DNA of 42,917 bases from Heterobasidion occidentale (lineage: Eukaryota; Basidiomycota; Agaricomycetes; Russulales; Bondarzewiaceae), in assembly GCA_039111635.1 (NCBI GenBank), contig JBCAQO010000063.1:1-42917 (forward strand), written 5' to 3'. Both the position numbers and the translations under genes were made by a program. Positions 42,434-42,917 of this stretch are shown in pieces. The notes beneath the pieces were generated by a model. The model was not told where the DNA came from. It searched no databases and saw only the letters and a list, made by a program, of their open reading frames with translations. Position 1 is the first letter of the stretch, and each line of letters begins with the position of its first letter.

Positions 42434-42917
42434 ATCATTTTTGGGTAAGATACAGTGCAGAAAGCCGATATATGCCCAGACGAGACCCATAGCGCAATAG
42501 ATACTTGTCACCATCAATGGTAGGAACTCTAGTGTCTTCCCCCCATCCACGCCCTCGTGCGATCCTGACAGTTTTCGTGTCGCAAAAGGGAACAGTAGAA
42601 CGAACAGTTGCAAGACCGGGAAGCCCGCCAGATATATCACCTCGAGAGTATTGACGATCACTGCCGTCATTGATCGAGGAAATCTGATGTACTGTCAATG
42701 AAATGACGCTAAAATCGTGCAGGTCTCACTCACTCGTAGATGCGCCTGTGCAGAGGAACGAAGGTCGCGATCGCCCACAGAACAGAATACACGATCTCTA
42801 CAGCTTGCTCTAAACGATGGCTAAAGTGAGGGCGTGATTTTGTAAGGCGAACAAGAGCCTACCTGCAGGTGTGAAGATTAAGGGAAAGAGTGAAAATATA
42901 CCAGCTACGCTGGCAAT
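42287..42917 (-). CDS. Multi-pass membrane protein (partial, unknown)
   Basis: It enters at the right edge with IASVAGIFSLFPLIF. It continues through an intron ending GTTTAG into EIVYSVLWAIATFVPLHRR, then a second intron (GTGAGT...CATCAG, phase 2) into FPRSMTAVIVNTLEVIYLAG, VLQLFVLLFPF, EFLPLMVTSIYCAMGLVW and IGFLHCILPK. At least four hydrophobic segments suggest an integral membrane protein. I do not recognise the family. As sequenced, the frame runs past LPK to 42287 and overlaps the converging DRG1 gene. If the run of five A after LPK-coding CCC were six, the protein would stop at about 42435 with a KK end, leaving a normal gap between the two genes. Confidence 0.55.

Overview
The window looks like nuclear DNA of a mushroom-forming basidiomycete (Agaricomycetes). 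Most genes are cut by short GT-AG introns of about 46-65 bp that splice in phase. Several proteins belong to families I know mainly from Agaricomycetes: DUF6698, KCH potassium channels, Plavaka-like zinc-finger proteins and expanded families of unknown function. Housekeeping genes such as RNR2, DRG1/RBG1 and IMP2 have typical fungal form. All family calls are from memory of the families; no search was run. Exon boundaries were read by eye and checked by frame arithmetic.

Left part, 1-18 kb (accessory, transposon-like). In order: the N-terminus of a zinc-finger, Plavaka-like protein (-); an OTT_1508-type deaminase-fold protein (+); a 900-aa Agaricomycete protein of unknown function (-); a GC-rich 129-bp repeat block; a five-exon 102-aa protein (-); then an array of a 27-29 bp imperfect palindrome. 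That array holds twelve near-identical 69-bp tandem units and abuts a decayed RNR2 fragment. Two further unknown genes (-) follow. One is interrupted by a 14/15-bp minisatellite across which its reading frame changes.

Middle, 18-31 kb. A second palindrome array plus RNR2 fragment lies in opposite orientation to the first, so the two form an inverted pair. Next come a small spliced gene (+), a dead SFH5/CRAL-TRIO gene (+) with a gene fragment on the other strand, another unknown gene (-), a ULP2/SENP6-7-like SUMO protease (+) convergent with a protein carrying a SUMO-interacting-type motif (-), a DUF6698 protein (+) and a 209-bp tandem duplication. A 15-base motif occurs as a spaced pair at three loci, each time in the same orientation toward a downstream gene.

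Right part, 30.4-42.9 kb (core genome). A truncated RNR2 paralogue (-) is divergent from the intact RNR2 gene (+). The RNR2 promoter carries three ACGCGT (MluI cell-cycle) boxes. Then follow IMP2 mitochondrial inner-membrane protease (+), an MFS sugar porter (-), a KCH potassium channel (-), the GTPase DRG1/RBG1 (+, with a 7-nt microexon and a GC-AG intron) and a multi-pass membrane protein (-, cut by the window edge). From about 34.7 kb on, the otherwise well-preserved genes carry repeated single-base deletions. These look more like assembly indels than decay, but raw reads would have to decide. The window therefore holds four RNR2-derived loci: one intact gene, one truncated paralogue and two fragments tied to the palindromic repeats.
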